In this document: positions 25,486 through 34,936 of the stretch, in pieces
How the letters are laid out: each line of letters opens with the position of its first letter
How positions within the stretch are numbered: the stretch's first letter is position 1
Assembly: GCA_937885575.1 (NCBI GenBank)
Contig: CALABO010000015.1
Span: forward strand, 1-64,000
Length of the DNA: 64,000 nt
Direction of reading: 5' to 3'
Source of the DNA: an uncultured Pseudomonadota bacterium
GTDB taxonomy: Bacteria > Pseudomonadota > Alphaproteobacteria > Rs-D84
Translations under genes and position numbers: made by a program
Notes under the pieces: generated by a model
Databases searched by the model: none
What the model saw: only the letters and a program-made list of their open reading frames with translations
What the model was told of the DNA's origin: nothing

Positions 25486-26571
25486 ATGATAAAAAACCTT
25501 GCATTGACCAATTTTCGAAATCATACTTCGTGCCGTTTTGCGACGGGTGGGCACAGGAACATTATCATTACCGGTGCAAACGGAACCGGCAAGACCGCAA
25601 TCATAGAGGCCGTATCCATGCTGTCCGGCGACCGCGGTATGCGTGGCGCACCAATGACAGATATTGCGCGTTTCGATGGCGATGGTGGTTTTTCAGTAAT
25701 TGCGGAACTTTGTGATGATACGGAAATTTGTGTCTATTTTAACAACGGCGATTCAAACCGGCATGCGCGGGTTGACGGCGATGCGGTGACACTTTCCGAT
25801 TTGGCGTCACACACACGCATTGTTTGGATAACCCCACGCGAAGACAGAATCTTTATTGATGCCGCGTCCGATAGGCGTGCGTTTTTTGATAGATTGGTCG
25901 CAAGTTTTGATTCCGCGCACGGCGGGCGCGTGGCGCGACATGCGAAATTGCTTTCCGAAAGGGCGGGTGCATTAAAGGCGGGTGCAAATGCAAAATGGGT
26001 TGATGCATTGGACGCGCAAATTGCCGCGACCGCGGTTGCGATTGCCGCTGCACGCATTCAATACGCCGGCGAAATAAATTTCTTTTTAACCGATGCCGCC
26101 GTTTCGGTTGATGGGTTGGTTGAATCGATGATTATGGAATCCGGCGCGGGCGCGGCCGAAAGAAAGTATTTAGATTATCTTAGAAACAATCGCGAATTGG
26201 TAAATGACAAAATGGTTTTGGACGGTGTGAACAAATCGGACTTTGGGGTATTCAACCGCGAATTAAATTTGCCGGCGAACCTTACCAGCACCGGCCAACA
26301 GAAAACATTGTTATTAAAAATGATATTGGCGCATGCGAAACTTGTTCATACCAAGACAGGTGCAAATCCGATAATCTTGCTTGACGAAGCGGTTGCGCAT
26401 TTGGATAAAAACGCGCGCAAAAAATTATTTGACGAACTGCGCGATGCATCGGCCCAGGTTTGGGCAACCGGCATAGATGCGGATAATTTTGCTGATATTT
26501 CGGACGCAACATTTGTCACTTGCACAAGGGATAAAGTAAGTCCTATAATCGGTGGACAAGGGGAAGAATAA
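25486..26571 (+). CDS. recF: DNA replication and repair protein RecF
   Basis: SMC-like ATPase that helps load RecA at single-strand gaps. The 361-residue protein has the N-terminal N-F-R-N-H motif, Walker A GANGTGKT (about 31-38), a mid helical arm, the ABC signature region S-T-G-Q-Q-K-T-L-L-L and Walker B IILLDEAVAHLD. There is no good Shine-Dalgarno before the ATG. The usual dnaA-dnaN neighbours are absent. sspB begins directly after the recF stop. Confidence 0.95.
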   Translation: MIKNLALTNFRNHTSCRFATGGHRNIIITGANGTGKTAIIEAVSMLSGDRGMRGAPMTDIARFDGDGGFSVIAELCDDTEICVYFNNGDSNRHARVDGDAVTLSDLASHTRIVWITPREDRIFIDAASDRRAFFDRLVASFDSAHGGRVARHAKLLSERAGALKAGANAKWVDALDAQIAATAVAIAAARIQYAGEINFFLTDAAVSVDGLVESMIMESGAGAAERKYLDYLRNNRELVNDKMVLDGVNKSDFGVFNRELNLPANLTSTGQQKTLLLKMILAHAKLVHTKTGANPIILLDEAVAHLDKNARKKLFDELRDASAQVWATGIDADNFADISDATFVTCTRDKVSPIIGGQGEE

Positions 26572-27036
26572 ATGGCACGAATTGATTATCAATCATTGTT
26601 GGATAACGCGTTAAAATCCGTTGTGCGCGAAGCATTGATTCATGCACAGATAAACGGCCTTGGGGACGGGATGCATTTTTTTATAACTTTTCGTACGCAT
26701 GACGCGGGGGTTGTGTTGCCGGATTTCCTGCGTATACGTTATCCCGACATTATGACGATTGTGTTACAGTATTCGTATAATAACCTGCATGTATCCGACA
26801 AAGAATTCGGTGTGCAATTGACTTTTGATGGGCGGCCGTTCTTTATTCGCGTTCCGTTTTCGGCGTTGGTTGAATTCAAAGATCCATCGGTTGATTTTAT
26901 GTTGTCTTTCCACAAAGGCCCCGAACGCAACGCACCGGACAATGATATTGAATTACCCCTGGACGGCACCGGTGATACAATCCCGGACGACGGCCGCGTT
27001 GTGTCGTTGGACGAGTTTAGGAAGAGAAAAAAGTAA
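26572..27036 (+). CDS. sspB: ClpXP adaptor SspB, alphaproteobacterial type
   Basis: Delivers ssrA-tagged proteins to the ClpXP protease. The 154-residue protein has the alpha-type N-terminus (D-Y-Q-S-L-L-D-N-A-L), the core ITFRTHDAGV, P-D-x-M-T-I-V-L-Q, VPFSALVEFKDPSV, and an acidic C-terminal linker ending in a short basic tail (F-R-K-R-K-K) where the ClpX-binding motif lies in the family. It starts immediately after the recF stop and shares a small bidirectional terminator with accC. Confidence 0.9.
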   Translation: MARIDYQSLLDNALKSVVREALIHAQINGLGDGMHFFITFRTHDAGVVLPDFLRIRYPDIMTIVLQYSYNNLHVSDKEFGVQLTFDGRPFFIRVPFSALVEFKDPSVDFMLSFHKGPERNAPDNDIELPLDGTGDTIPDDGRVVSLDEFRKRKK

Positions 27037-27056
27037 GTACAACTTACTTCTTTTTA
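27031..27056. terminator. shared terminator between sspB and accC
   Basis: AAGTAAGT / ACTTACTT stem (27031-27049, loop ACA) that contains both convergent stop codons, flanked by A-rich and T-rich runs on the two sides. Confidence 0.65.
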
Positions 27057-28402
27057 TTTTCTTTTTTCAAATATGCTTCCAACCAATGATTATCAAAATT
27101 TAGTGTCCGGACATCGCGGTTATTTAGCAATTTTTTCTGTAAGGGAATTGTTGTTTTCACACCTTCGATAACAAATTCGTCCAATGCGCGTTCCGCACGC
27201 ATAATACACGCCGACCGCGTTTGCGCATGAACAATCAACTTTGCAATCATGGAATCGTATGTTGGTGGGATTGTGTATCCGGTGTAAACCGCACTGTCCA
27301 CGCGCACGCCAAGTCCACCCGACGGTGCGTAAAGTGTGATTTTACCGGGGCAGGGCACAAAAGTTTCCGGGTCTTCGGCATTGATTCGAAATTCAATCGC
27401 ATGACCATGCGGAATAACATTTGCCTGGGTATAGCCCAATTTTTCGCCCGCCGCAACGCGAATTTGTTCGCGAACCAAATCAACACCATAAACCATTTCG
27501 GTCACGGGGTGTTCAACCTGAAGCCGCGTGTTCATTTCAAGGAAATAAAACTTGCCATCTTCGTACATAAATTCAAATGTGCCGGCGTTGGTATAGCCCA
27601 TTTTCTTTGCCGCCGTTTTGCAAACTTCAATCATATCGTCACGCTGTTTTTGTGTAAGCGTGGCGGCGGGGCATTCCTCCATAAGTTTTTGATTTTTGCG
27701 TTGCAACGAACAATCGCGTTCGCCAAAGATAACGACATTGCCGTGTTTGTCGCCCAAGACCTGAAACTCAATATGCCGCGGGTGCAACAAAAGTTTTTCT
27801 ATATAAAGTGTATCATCGCCGAAACCACTGCGTGCCTCGTTCTTGGTAATCTCAAACGCTTCGGCCATTTCGTCCGCAGACATAACGGGGCGCATACCAC
27901 GACCACCGCCACCGGCCGATGCCTTTAACATAACCGGATAGCCGATTTTTTTTGCCCATTTTAGTGCGTCTTCGACCGTATCGACCGCACCATCAGACCC
28001 CGGAACAACCGGCAATCCGCATTCAATCGCGGTTTTCTTGGCATTGACCTTATCGCCCATTTTATTTATCATCGCCGCGTCTGGCCCAATCCAGATTAAA
28101 CCATGTTGTTCAACCTTTTGCACAAAGTCCGCGCGTTCAGATAAAAACCCGTATCCAGGGTGAATCGCGTCCGCGTTGGTCAGCAATGCCGCCGTCAATA
28201 TCGCAGATTCATTAAGGTATGATTCTTTGGATGGCCCGGGGCCAATGCACACCGATTCATCCGCCAATTGCACATGCATCGCATCACGGTCAACGGTGGA
28301 ATATACCGCAACCGTTCGAATACCCATATCGCGGCACGCGCGAATTATTCGCAACGCAATTTCGCCACGATTGGCAATTAAAACTTTCTTTATTTTTGGC
28401 AT
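27044..28402 (-). CDS. accC: acetyl-CoA carboxylase, biotin carboxylase subunit
   Basis: ATP-dependent carboxylation of biotin on AccB, the first step of fatty acid synthesis. The 452-residue ATP-grasp enzyme shows the N-terminal K-V-L-I-A-N-R-G-E-I-A motif, the Gly-rich lid K-A-S-A-G-G-G-G-R-G-M, the F-E-F-M-Y-E-D and F-L-E-M-N-T-R-L-Q-V-E-H-P-V-T-E active-site blocks, and normal length. It is preceded by accB with an 8-bp gap. The AccAD carboxyltransferase genes are elsewhere. Confidence 0.98.
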   Translation of the reverse strand: MPKIKKVLIANRGEIALRIIRACRDMGIRTVAVYSTVDRDAMHVQLADESVCIGPGPSKESYLNESAILTAALLTNADAIHPGYGFLSERADFVQKVEQHGLIWIGPDAAMINKMGDKVNAKKTAIECGLPVVPGSDGAVDTVEDALKWAKKIGYPVMLKASAGGGGRGMRPVMSADEMAEAFEITKNEARSGFGDDTLYIEKLLLHPRHIEFQVLGDKHGNVVIFGERDCSLQRKNQKLMEECPAATLTQKQRDDMIEVCKTAAKKMGYTNAGTFEFMYEDGKFYFLEMNTRLQVEHPVTEMVYGVDLVREQIRVAAGEKLGYTQANVIPHGHAIEFRINAEDPETFVPCPGKITLYAPSGGLGVRVDSAVYTGYTIPPTYDSMIAKLIVHAQTRSACIMRAERALDEFVIEGVKTTIPLQKKLLNNRDVRTLNFDNHWLEAYLKKENKKK

Positions 28403-28410
28403 AGTTTTTC

Positions 28411-28851
28411 TTATTCAATAATTATCAATGGTTGGTCAAATTCTACCGCCTGGCCGTCTGTCACCAAAATTTCTTTGACGACACCGTCTTTATCAGATTT
28501 GATTGGGTTAAAGGTCTTCATCGCCTCTACTAAAATAACGGTATCCCCCGCCTTTATCGATGCGCCAACCTTGGTAAACGGCTTTGCGCCCGGTTCCGGG
28601 GCAAGGTACGCAACACCAACCATTGGCGATTTTAGGGCATAACCCGATGTGGTCGCATCGGCCGGTTCACTGTTTGTATGTTTCGCGTTTTCAGAAACCG
28701 GTAATGTCGGCATTGTGATACCCGATTGCTTTGAAAGATGAATATGTTTACGATACACGCCAAACAAAAACTGGCGTTCCAAATCAAGTTCAGTGATTCC
28801 CATATCATCCATAATTTTTGACATGGATTCCACGGTTGAACGAAATGACAT
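28411..28851 (-). CDS. accB: acetyl-CoA carboxylase, biotin carboxyl carrier protein
   Basis: Carries biotin between AccC and the carboxyltransferase. The 146-residue protein has an N-terminal helical region, a Pro/Ala-containing linker and the C-terminal biotinyl domain (about 70-146) with the modification site V-E-A-M-K-T-F-N. The ATG at 28851 has AAGGA about 9 nt upstream; an upstream frame extension overlaps the promoter and is rejected. A consensus-like promoter lies at 28892-28920, overlapping the yidD stop. Confidence 0.96.
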   Translation of the reverse strand: MSFRSTVESMSKIMDDMGITELDLERQFLFGVYRKHIHLSKQSGITMPTLPVSENAKHTNSEPADATTSGYALKSPMVGVAYLAPEPGAKPFTKVGASIKAGDTVILVEAMKTFNPIKSDKDGVVKEILVTDGQAVEFDQPLIIIE

Positions 28852-28891
28852 TTCTTTATCCTTTTTTATAAATTCTTGGTATGTTACCCGA

Positions 28892-28920
28892 ATTTTAATC
28901 TTTAATCCCCCAATTGTCAA
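28892..28920 (-). promoter_or_regulatory. accBC promoter
   Basis: Perfect TTGACA (28915-28920), 17-bp spacer, TAAAAT (28892-28897) on the minus strand. The TGA stop of yidD is part of the -35. Confidence 0.8.
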
Positions 28921-29136
28921 GGCACGGGGTCAAAACCAAAGCCCCCGCCCGGGCGACAGCGCAAAATTCGGCGTATTCCCATATATGTTCCACGAATAAG
29001 CCCGTACCGCAAAATCGCCGTTTTGGTATATTCACTGCATGTCGGGGTAAATCGACAAACCGCGCGACCGCCGAACGCCGGCGATATAAAATGTTGATAA
29101 ACCCAGATTAACCCAAGCCCGATATAGGCCGGAATT

Positions 29137-29153
<17 letters not shown>
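28917..29153 (-). CDS. yidD: membrane protein insertion efficiency factor YidD
   Basis: A 78-residue small protein thought to assist YidC-dependent insertion at the inner membrane. It has the family pattern of an amphipathic N-terminal helix, Y-Q-x-x-I-S-P-A, the C-x-F-x-P-T-C-S-E-Y motif, and R-C-R-P-G-G-G-x-G-x-D-P-V-P at the end. It overlaps the 3' end of rnpA by 17 bp on the same strand, a common arrangement. rpmH and yidC are not in the window. Confidence 0.94.
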
Positions 29154-30668
<1,515 letters not shown>

Positions 30669-30670
<2 letters not shown>

Positions 30671-30754
30671 GTGTTAGTGGTTAGTGTTAGTTCCGCCTAC
30701 GCCAAGGCTACGGCGAGACTGCGCCAGGGCTTTGCCCTGGCTTGGTGTAAGTGG
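30669..30754. repeat. hexamer tract plus mosaic repeat module 2
   Basis: A TTAGTG tract (30669-30691) touching the mreB stop is followed by module 2 (30693-30754) with GCCAGGGC / GCCCTGGC and GTGTAAGTGG, matching the copy at 1570-1616. Confidence 0.75.
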
Positions 30755-30777
30755 AACGGTGCGGATGCGCCGTTTTT
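30755..30777 (+). terminator. terminator downstream of mreB
   Basis: AACGGTGC / GCGCCGTT stem (one G-T wobble), loop GGAT, followed by TTTTTA. The repeat unit is therefore transcribed as part of the mreB 3' UTR. Confidence 0.7.
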
Positions 30778-30833
30778 ACTTTTGGGTGCGGGCCATACGG
30801 ACTTCTTTCCTAAGGGGAAGGGGATTTTTTTCA

Positions 30834-30862
30834 TTGCAACATTTTTGGGTGGGTAATATAAT
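30834..30862 (+). promoter_or_regulatory. strong promoter of candidate RNA
   Basis: TTGCAA (30834-30839), 17-bp spacer, perfect TATAAT (30857-30862). No coding start lies near the predicted transcription start (about 30869). Confidence 0.8.
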
Positions 30863-30867
30863 AATGT

Positions 30868-31060
30868 TTGCAATGGTGGGTTGCTGTTGTGGGCATTCAA
30901 AGGTCTTGTATCTCGACACGTCGCTATGCGACGAATTTTTCTGGCCAACCGGTTGGAGTTCGCCGAATATGTCGAATAAGGCGGTCAATACCTGTCGAGA
31001 TATTGCTTTTGAAGCTCCAACCGTTTGTGATTTCGCAAATGTTCTTTAACAAAGGTGAAA
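30868..31060 (+). ncRNA. candidate structured RNA or long leader
   Basis: About 190 nt between a near-perfect promoter and the 75-residue gene at 31065, without coding potential of its own. A 10-bp perfect helix pairs 30909-30918 with 30993-31002. It encloses a 6-bp hairpin (CGTCGC/GCGACG, 30919-30933), a CCAACC/GGTTGG palindrome (30945-30956) and a CGCC/GGCG helix (30961-30983). Outside it, TTCAAA (30896) can pair with TTTTGAA (31006-31012) and TTTGC (30867) with GCAAA (31035). This suggests a multi-branched RNA. I could not match it to 6S, SRP, tmRNA or RNase P signatures; it may be a new sRNA or a cis leader. Confidence 0.5.
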
Positions 31061-31064
31061 AATA

Positions 31065-31292
31065 ATGTTTAGCCGGGTAATCACAAATAATCCAATACCA
31101 CAAACGGTTATAAAAACGCTGTATCGTTATTATGAACAGCCGCAAAATCCTATGACAATCGGCGAAATGTATTTGTTGTTGAAATTGATTCTGTCGAAAA
31201 TGGAAGATGAATTGGAAAAGATGGGAATTGATATCGAACGCGAATTGATTGGAACGGTTGACGGTTTTCCACAAAATGAAACCGAACACTAA
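31065..31292 (+). CDS. small hypothetical protein
   Basis: A 75-residue acidic protein with no recognised domain, signal or membrane span. The middle (about 28-60) is helical and Glu/Lys-rich (K-M-E-D-E-L-E-K). AAAGGTG stands about 8 nt before the ATG, supporting translation. It follows the candidate structured RNA with no terminator between, so it may be controlled by it. It is unrelated in sequence to its neighbours. Confidence 0.6.
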   Translation: MFSRVITNNPIPQTVIKTLYRYYEQPQNPMTIGEMYLLLKLILSKMEDELEKMGIDIERELIGTVDGFPQNETEH

Positions 31293-31296
31293 ATTC

Positions 31297-31324
31297 TTGC
31301 AATCGGGATTTTCTTTGCTATAAT
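31297..31324 (+). promoter_or_regulatory. promoter of tRNA-Val(GAC)
   Basis: TTGCAA (31297-31302), 16-bp spacer, TATAAT (31319-31324), ending 11 bp before the tRNA. Confidence 0.8.
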
Positions 31325-31335
31325 GCGTTGGCTTT

Positions 31336-31412
31336 GGGTGGTTAGCTCAGTTGGTTAGAGCGTTACGTTGACATCGTAAAGGTCGTTGGTTCGAGTCCAA
31401 TACCACCCACCA
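31336..31412 (+). tRNA. tRNA-Val (anticodon GAC)
   Basis: 77 nt with encoded CCA. The acceptor stem is GGGTGGT/ACCACCC, the anticodon stem TTACG/CGTAA with loop TTGACAT (GAC), and the T arm GGTTCGAGTC. Together with tRNA-Val(TAC) at 5252 it covers valine codons. Confidence 0.97.
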
Positions 31413-31534
31413 CGAATTTTCACCGAAGCGTAGCGAGGGCTGAAAATTCAGTGTCTCGCCGTAGCCCAGCGGGCGAAAACCACACCCCGGCCTTCGGCCA
31501 CCCCTCTCTAGAGGGGAACTATAAGAAGAAAAAA
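31413..31534. repeat. repeat-rich spacer with palindromic element copy D
   Basis: Contains GAATTTTCA / TGAAAATTC arms (31414-31449), a GTCTCGCCGTAGCC segment that is the reverse complement of part of module 2, and element copy D (31481-31519; stem CCGGCCTTCGG and CCCCTC/GAGGGG). No gene is seen; a 'DSNQRP'-type open frame on the minus strand is spurious. Confidence 0.7.
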
Positions 31535-31612
31535 ATGAAACGAATGTGCGAATAATTTTTATAAGCAACATAAACGGGATTCGAATGGACGCCCCGTTTG
31601 GCGTCATTTTTT
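31535..31612 (+). promoter_or_regulatory. candidate attenuator in the metG leader
   Basis: A six-codon open frame with two Met codons (31535-31555, M-K-R-M-C-E) is followed by AAACGGG (31572-31578), which can pair with CCCGTTT (31593-31599). The latter forms the loop and part of the stem of a terminator hairpin GACGCC/GGCGTC (31588-31605) followed by T6. The two folds exclude each other. The hairpin may instead simply end the tRNA-Val transcript. Confidence 0.45.
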
Positions 31613-31630
31613 ATAAAAAGGAAAATAACA

Positions 31631-33256
31631 ATGGGCAAAAAATATCTTATTACTTCGGCATTACCATATGTGAATAACAACCTGCATATTGGGCATTTGA
31701 TTGGATGTTTATTGCCGTCTGATGTGTATGCGCGTTTTTGTCGCGCGTGTGGCCGTGATGTTCTTTATATTGGTGGGTCGGACGAACACGGCACAACAAG
31801 TGAAATCGGCGCGGCGCGCGAAAATATGTCGGTTGAAGATTATGTTGAAAAATATCGCGCAAAACACTTACAGGTTGTAAAAGATTTTAATTTATCCTTT
31901 GATAACTATGGTCGCACGCACACAGATGCCCAAGAAAAATTGATTCACGAATTGTTTAATCGGTTAGAAGAACAAGGAATGATAGAAGAAAAAGTATCAA
32001 TGCAACCGTATTCGGTGAATGAAAATAAATTTCTTGCGGACCGGTATGTAATCGGCACTTGTCCACGTTGCGGATATGAACGCGCATATGGAAACGAATG
32101 TGAAAAGTGCGGTGCATCGTTGGACCCGGCGGATTTGATAAACCCACATAGCGCGATTGACCCAGATTCGCCCGTTGAAATGCGTGAAACAAAACACCTT
32201 TATTTTAAGTTGAGTGCGGTGCAAGATAAACTGCGCGCATGGGTAAATTCGCGTATCGGTTGGCCCAAAACCGCAACAGCAATTGCAAACAAATGGTTGG
32301 ATGAAGGGTTGCACGACACACCAATTACGCGCGATTTGAAATGGGGAATTCCGGTAAACAAGCCGGGGTATGAAAATAAAGTTTTTTATGTTTGGTTTGA
32401 TGCGCCGTGGGGTTATGTTTCAATTTCACAAATTGCAAATCCAGATTGGGCATCGTGGTGGAAAAATCCCGAATGCCACTATACGCAATTTATGGGCAAA
32501 GATAATGTGTCTTTTCATGCAGTGTTTTTTCCAGCCCAAGAAATCGCTGTTAATGATAATTGGAAAACCGTTGATGTGTTAAAAGCGTTAAACTTTATGA
32601 ACTTTAATGGTGCAAAAATTTCAAAGTCCACGGGCAACGGAATTTTCCTTGATACGGCAATCGCCATCGCACCAAGCGATTGTTGGCGATATGCATTGTT
32701 GGCGTCGGCGCCGGAAACGGATGATACGGACTTTACAATGACGCGGTTTGCGGAAATTGTGAATAAAGATTTGAATGGTTTGCTTGGCAACTTTGTGTCG
32801 CGTGTATGCAAATTATCAAATAAGAATTTTGGTGATACTGTGCCGGCGGCGGGCGCGGCGGATACGGAATTGGCGGGCAAAGTGAACGAAAAAATTTCCG
32901 AACTGACCGCGGCACTGGACGCATGCGAATTCCGCAAATCTATTGTTGCGTTGCGCGATATTTACGGAATTGCAAATGAATATATGACCGCGCATGAACC
33001 ATGGACATTGGTTAAAAACGGCGATACGGCGGGCGCGGCGGCGGTGCTAAACGAATGTTTTCAATTGATTGATTTATTCGCGCGCGTTTCGGCACCGTTT
33101 ATTCCGGATGCGGCGGCAAAGATTCAGAATATATTTGAAACCAAAAATGATTTGTCTTGGCCGGCGCAATATGAACACAGAATTGCGAACGGCGAAAAAT
33201 TCACCGTGCCAGAAAATCTGTTTAGCAGGATTGAATTAGAAACAAACAAGGAGTAA
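31631..33256 (+). CDS. metG: methionyl-tRNA synthetase
   Basis: Charges tRNA-Met for initiation and elongation. The 541-residue class I synthetase has the HIGH motif in N-N-L-H-I-G-H-L (about 15-22), a zinc-binding insert with C-P-R-C and C-E-K-C, the KMSKS equivalent K-I-S-K-S-T-G-N, and a C-terminal anticodon-binding helical domain. It lacks the extra EMAP-like dimerisation domain of E. coli MetG. The ATG at 31631 follows AAGGA; the longer frame begins inside the attenuator hairpin. It heads an operon with two unknown genes and queH. Confidence 0.97.
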   Translation: MGKKYLITSALPYVNNNLHIGHLIGCLLPSDVYARFCRACGRDVLYIGGSDEHGTTSEIGAARENMSVEDYVEKYRAKHLQVVKDFNLSFDNYGRTHTDAQEKLIHELFNRLEEQGMIEEKVSMQPYSVNENKFLADRYVIGTCPRCGYERAYGNECEKCGASLDPADLINPHSAIDPDSPVEMRETKHLYFKLSAVQDKLRAWVNSRIGWPKTATAIANKWLDEGLHDTPITRDLKWGIPVNKPGYENKVFYVWFDAPWGYVSISQIANPDWASWWKNPECHYTQFMGKDNVSFHAVFFPAQEIAVNDNWKTVDVLKALNFMNFNGAKISKSTGNGIFLDTAIAIAPSDCWRYALLASAPETDDTDFTMTRFAEIVNKDLNGLLGNFVSRVCKLSNKNFGDTVPAAGAADTELAGKVNEKISELTAALDACEFRKSIVALRDIYGIANEYMTAHEPWTLVKNGDTAGAAAVLNECFQLIDLFARVSAPFIPDAAAKIQNIFETKNDLSWPAQYEHRIANGEKFTVPENLFSRIELETNKE

Positions 33257-33259
33257 GAA

Positions 33260-33859
33260 ATGAAACCAGAGGTATTCGTTAGTTTTACTGTCACTATACA
33301 TAAATCTTTGGCCATAGAACATGAGTTTCCAAATATTAGTATTGATGATTTACAAAAATATATCTTGGAACATGGTCCAAAAAATTTTGGCATGCCTTAT
33401 GTTGTGACGATTAAATGTAAAAATAATGTCGTTGATACTGATAAAACATGCGAAAAAATTCCTTTACTTCGCCAACATGATTATATTAATAACCATCCGA
33501 TTATTTCGACCGAAGACGATTGCAAATTTGATATTATTATGCCGAAATTGATATATGCAAAAGATGTACAGGAATACTTAATTAAAACATACGGTTCTGT
33601 TGGCAAATTTGACCCAAAAGAGTTTGATCCAAAAACGCCGGTGTTTTTTGAGATTTTCGAACATACAAGTGTCGGATTGCGCAATTCAAAAACTGGTATG
33701 CCAACACACATGAAATGGCATACTGTGAATTGTGAACCATTATCAAAAGAAGACATTGTTGTTGATGAAAACCTGAATCAAATATGGCCGATTGAAACAG
33801 GTAAACCGCCGGTCGGGTTGGTTGAATTGTTCAATAAAAAAATAGAAAAGGTATATTAA
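33260..33859 (+). CDS. hypothetical protein, paralogue of next gene (A)
   Basis: A 199-residue soluble protein without recognised domain. The C-terminal half shares an ordered set of motifs with the following gene: K-L-I-Y-A-K-D-V-Q-E-Y-L (about 95-106), D-I-V-V-D-E-N-L-N-Q (about 164-173) and P-P-V-G-L-V-E-L-F-N-K-K near the end. The two are therefore diverged tandem duplicates. AAGGAG overlaps the end of metG and its stop, and the gap to metG is 3 bp, so translation is coupled. The function is unknown; base composition is AT-richer than metG. Confidence 0.75.
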   Translation: MKPEVFVSFTVTIHKSLAIEHEFPNISIDDLQKYILEHGPKNFGMPYVVTIKCKNNVVDTDKTCEKIPLLRQHDYINNHPIISTEDDCKFDIIMPKLIYAKDVQEYLIKTYGSVGKFDPKEFDPKTPVFFEIFEHTSVGLRNSKTGMPTHMKWHTVNCEPLSKEDIVVDENLNQIWPIETGKPPVGLVELFNKKIEKVY

Positions 33860-34354
33860 ATGAACTCTGAAAAAATTACATTAAAACGCGGGGAGTCCAA
33901 ATTTCCTTTTGTTAATGTTGAATCCATAGATGATGTTACAAGATATGTATCAAACCAAACATTTTATAAAGCAGAATCGCGGCTTATGGATTGGGACAAA
34001 AACTATTTTACCATACAATTGCAAAAACAAAACGATTCATTTTATTTTTATGTTATGGATAAATTAGTGTATGCCGAGGATATAAAAAAATACTTATGCG
34101 ATAATTACGGCGAAACCTTTGAATTGTATGGTATATCCAAAAATATGCCCATTGCTTTTGGCGGATGGACAAAGGAAACATATCAACCGCTTTCTAGACC
34201 CGAACCGGTTATTTCCAAAAAGTATATGTATAATTATATTCGGCCCAACTATATTGTTGTTGATAGAAATCTAAAACAACTGCATCCGTTGGATGAAAAC
34301 CTTGGAAAAATTCCGCTTGGGCTAATCGAATTTTTTAATAAAAACGAAAGATAA
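33860..34354 (+). CDS. hypothetical protein, paralogue of previous gene (B)
   Basis: A 164-residue soluble protein. It begins directly after the stop of the preceding gene and ends directly before queH. It shares K-L-V-Y-A-E-D-I-K-K-Y-L (about 71-82), Y-I-V-V-D-R-N-L-K-Q (about 133-142) and I-P-L-G-L-I-E-F-F-N-K at the C-terminus with the 199-residue protein. The N-terminal 60 residues differ. It has no signal or membrane span. The function is unknown; it seems a small lineage-specific family. Confidence 0.75.
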   Translation: MNSEKITLKRGESKFPFVNVESIDDVTRYVSNQTFYKAESRLMDWDKNYFTIQLQKQNDSFYFYVMDKLVYAEDIKKYLCDNYGETFELYGISKNMPIAFGGWTKETYQPLSRPEPVISKKYMYNYIRPNYIVVDRNLKQLHPLDENLGKIPLGLIEFFNKNER

Positions 34355-34936
34355 ATGGACAAAATAAAACTTGTTTTAATGTCGTGTTGTGCGCCGTGCA
34401 GCGCGGGCGCAATAAAACAACTGCTATGCGGCGAAATCCCACGCATAGACGATTTTATCGTCCTGTTTTTCAACCCAAATATTTGGCCAAAATCCGAATA
34501 CGTGCGCCGCATGCAGGAACAAGTAAAATATTGCGAACGCCTGGGCGTGAAATATAAAATCTGTGAATACGACCACGATGCGTGGCGTGCGGCGGTGCAC
34601 GGGTTGGAAAATGAACCCGAACGCGGCGCGCGGTGCAGTGTTTGCTTTGCGTATCGTTTTGAGTACGCGAAAAAATTTGCGCGTGAAAATGGGTACGATG
34701 CGGTGGCAAGTGTATTCGGCGTGTCGCGCCACAAAGACCAAGCACAGGTTGACACCGCCGCAGAATCAACACTGGACGAGATTACATATTTACCGATTAA
34801 ATGGGATGAAAGTTTGCGTCAGCAAATAAACCGCGAATCTGATTTTTACCGTCAAAATTATTGCGGTTGCGAATTTAGTATGAGAGTGGTTAGTCCGTCT
34901 CCGCAAAGCGGAGACGAGACAAGTGTTAGTGGCTAG
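34355..34936 (+). CDS. queH: epoxyqueuosine reductase QueH
   Basis: Catalyses the last step of queuosine synthesis in tRNA, a replacement for QueG. The 193-residue protein has the QueH iron and Fe-S ligands: C-C-A-P-C near the start, E-R-G-A-R-C-S-V-C-F, and Y-C-G-C-E-F-S near residue 172. The normal protein would end shortly after Y-C-G-C-E-F-S. Here about 18 extra residues (from 34882) are encoded by a TTAGTG tract and a GTCTCCGC/GCGGAGAC palindrome, and the stop is inside the repeat. It is the last gene of the metG operon. Confidence 0.92.
   Translation: MDKIKLVLMSCCAPCSAGAIKQLLCGEIPRIDDFIVLFFNPNIWPKSEYVRRMQEQVKYCERLGVKYKICEYDHDAWRAAVHGLENEPERGARCSVCFAYRFEYAKKFARENGYDAVASVFGVSRHKDQAQVDTAAESTLDEITYLPIKWDESLRQQINRESDFYRQNYCGCEFSMRVVSPSPQSGDETSVSG

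Noticed and set aside
27221..27928. 235-codon plus-strand frame
   Set aside because: Antisense shadow of accC with no domain features.
30868..31060. Assignment of the structured RNA to 6S, SRP, tmRNA or RNase P
   Set aside because: No diagnostic sequence (SRP GGAAG loop, RNase P GAAAGTCC, tmRNA tRNA-like ends) was found; the 6S architecture is not clear because of the branched interior.
31347..31607. Minus-strand open frame of 86 codons ending in a W-x-x-L-D-S-N-Q-R-P-like sequence
   Set aside because: It overlaps tRNA-Val(GAC) antisense and the repeat element. This is a well-known spurious product of tRNA plus flanking sequence.
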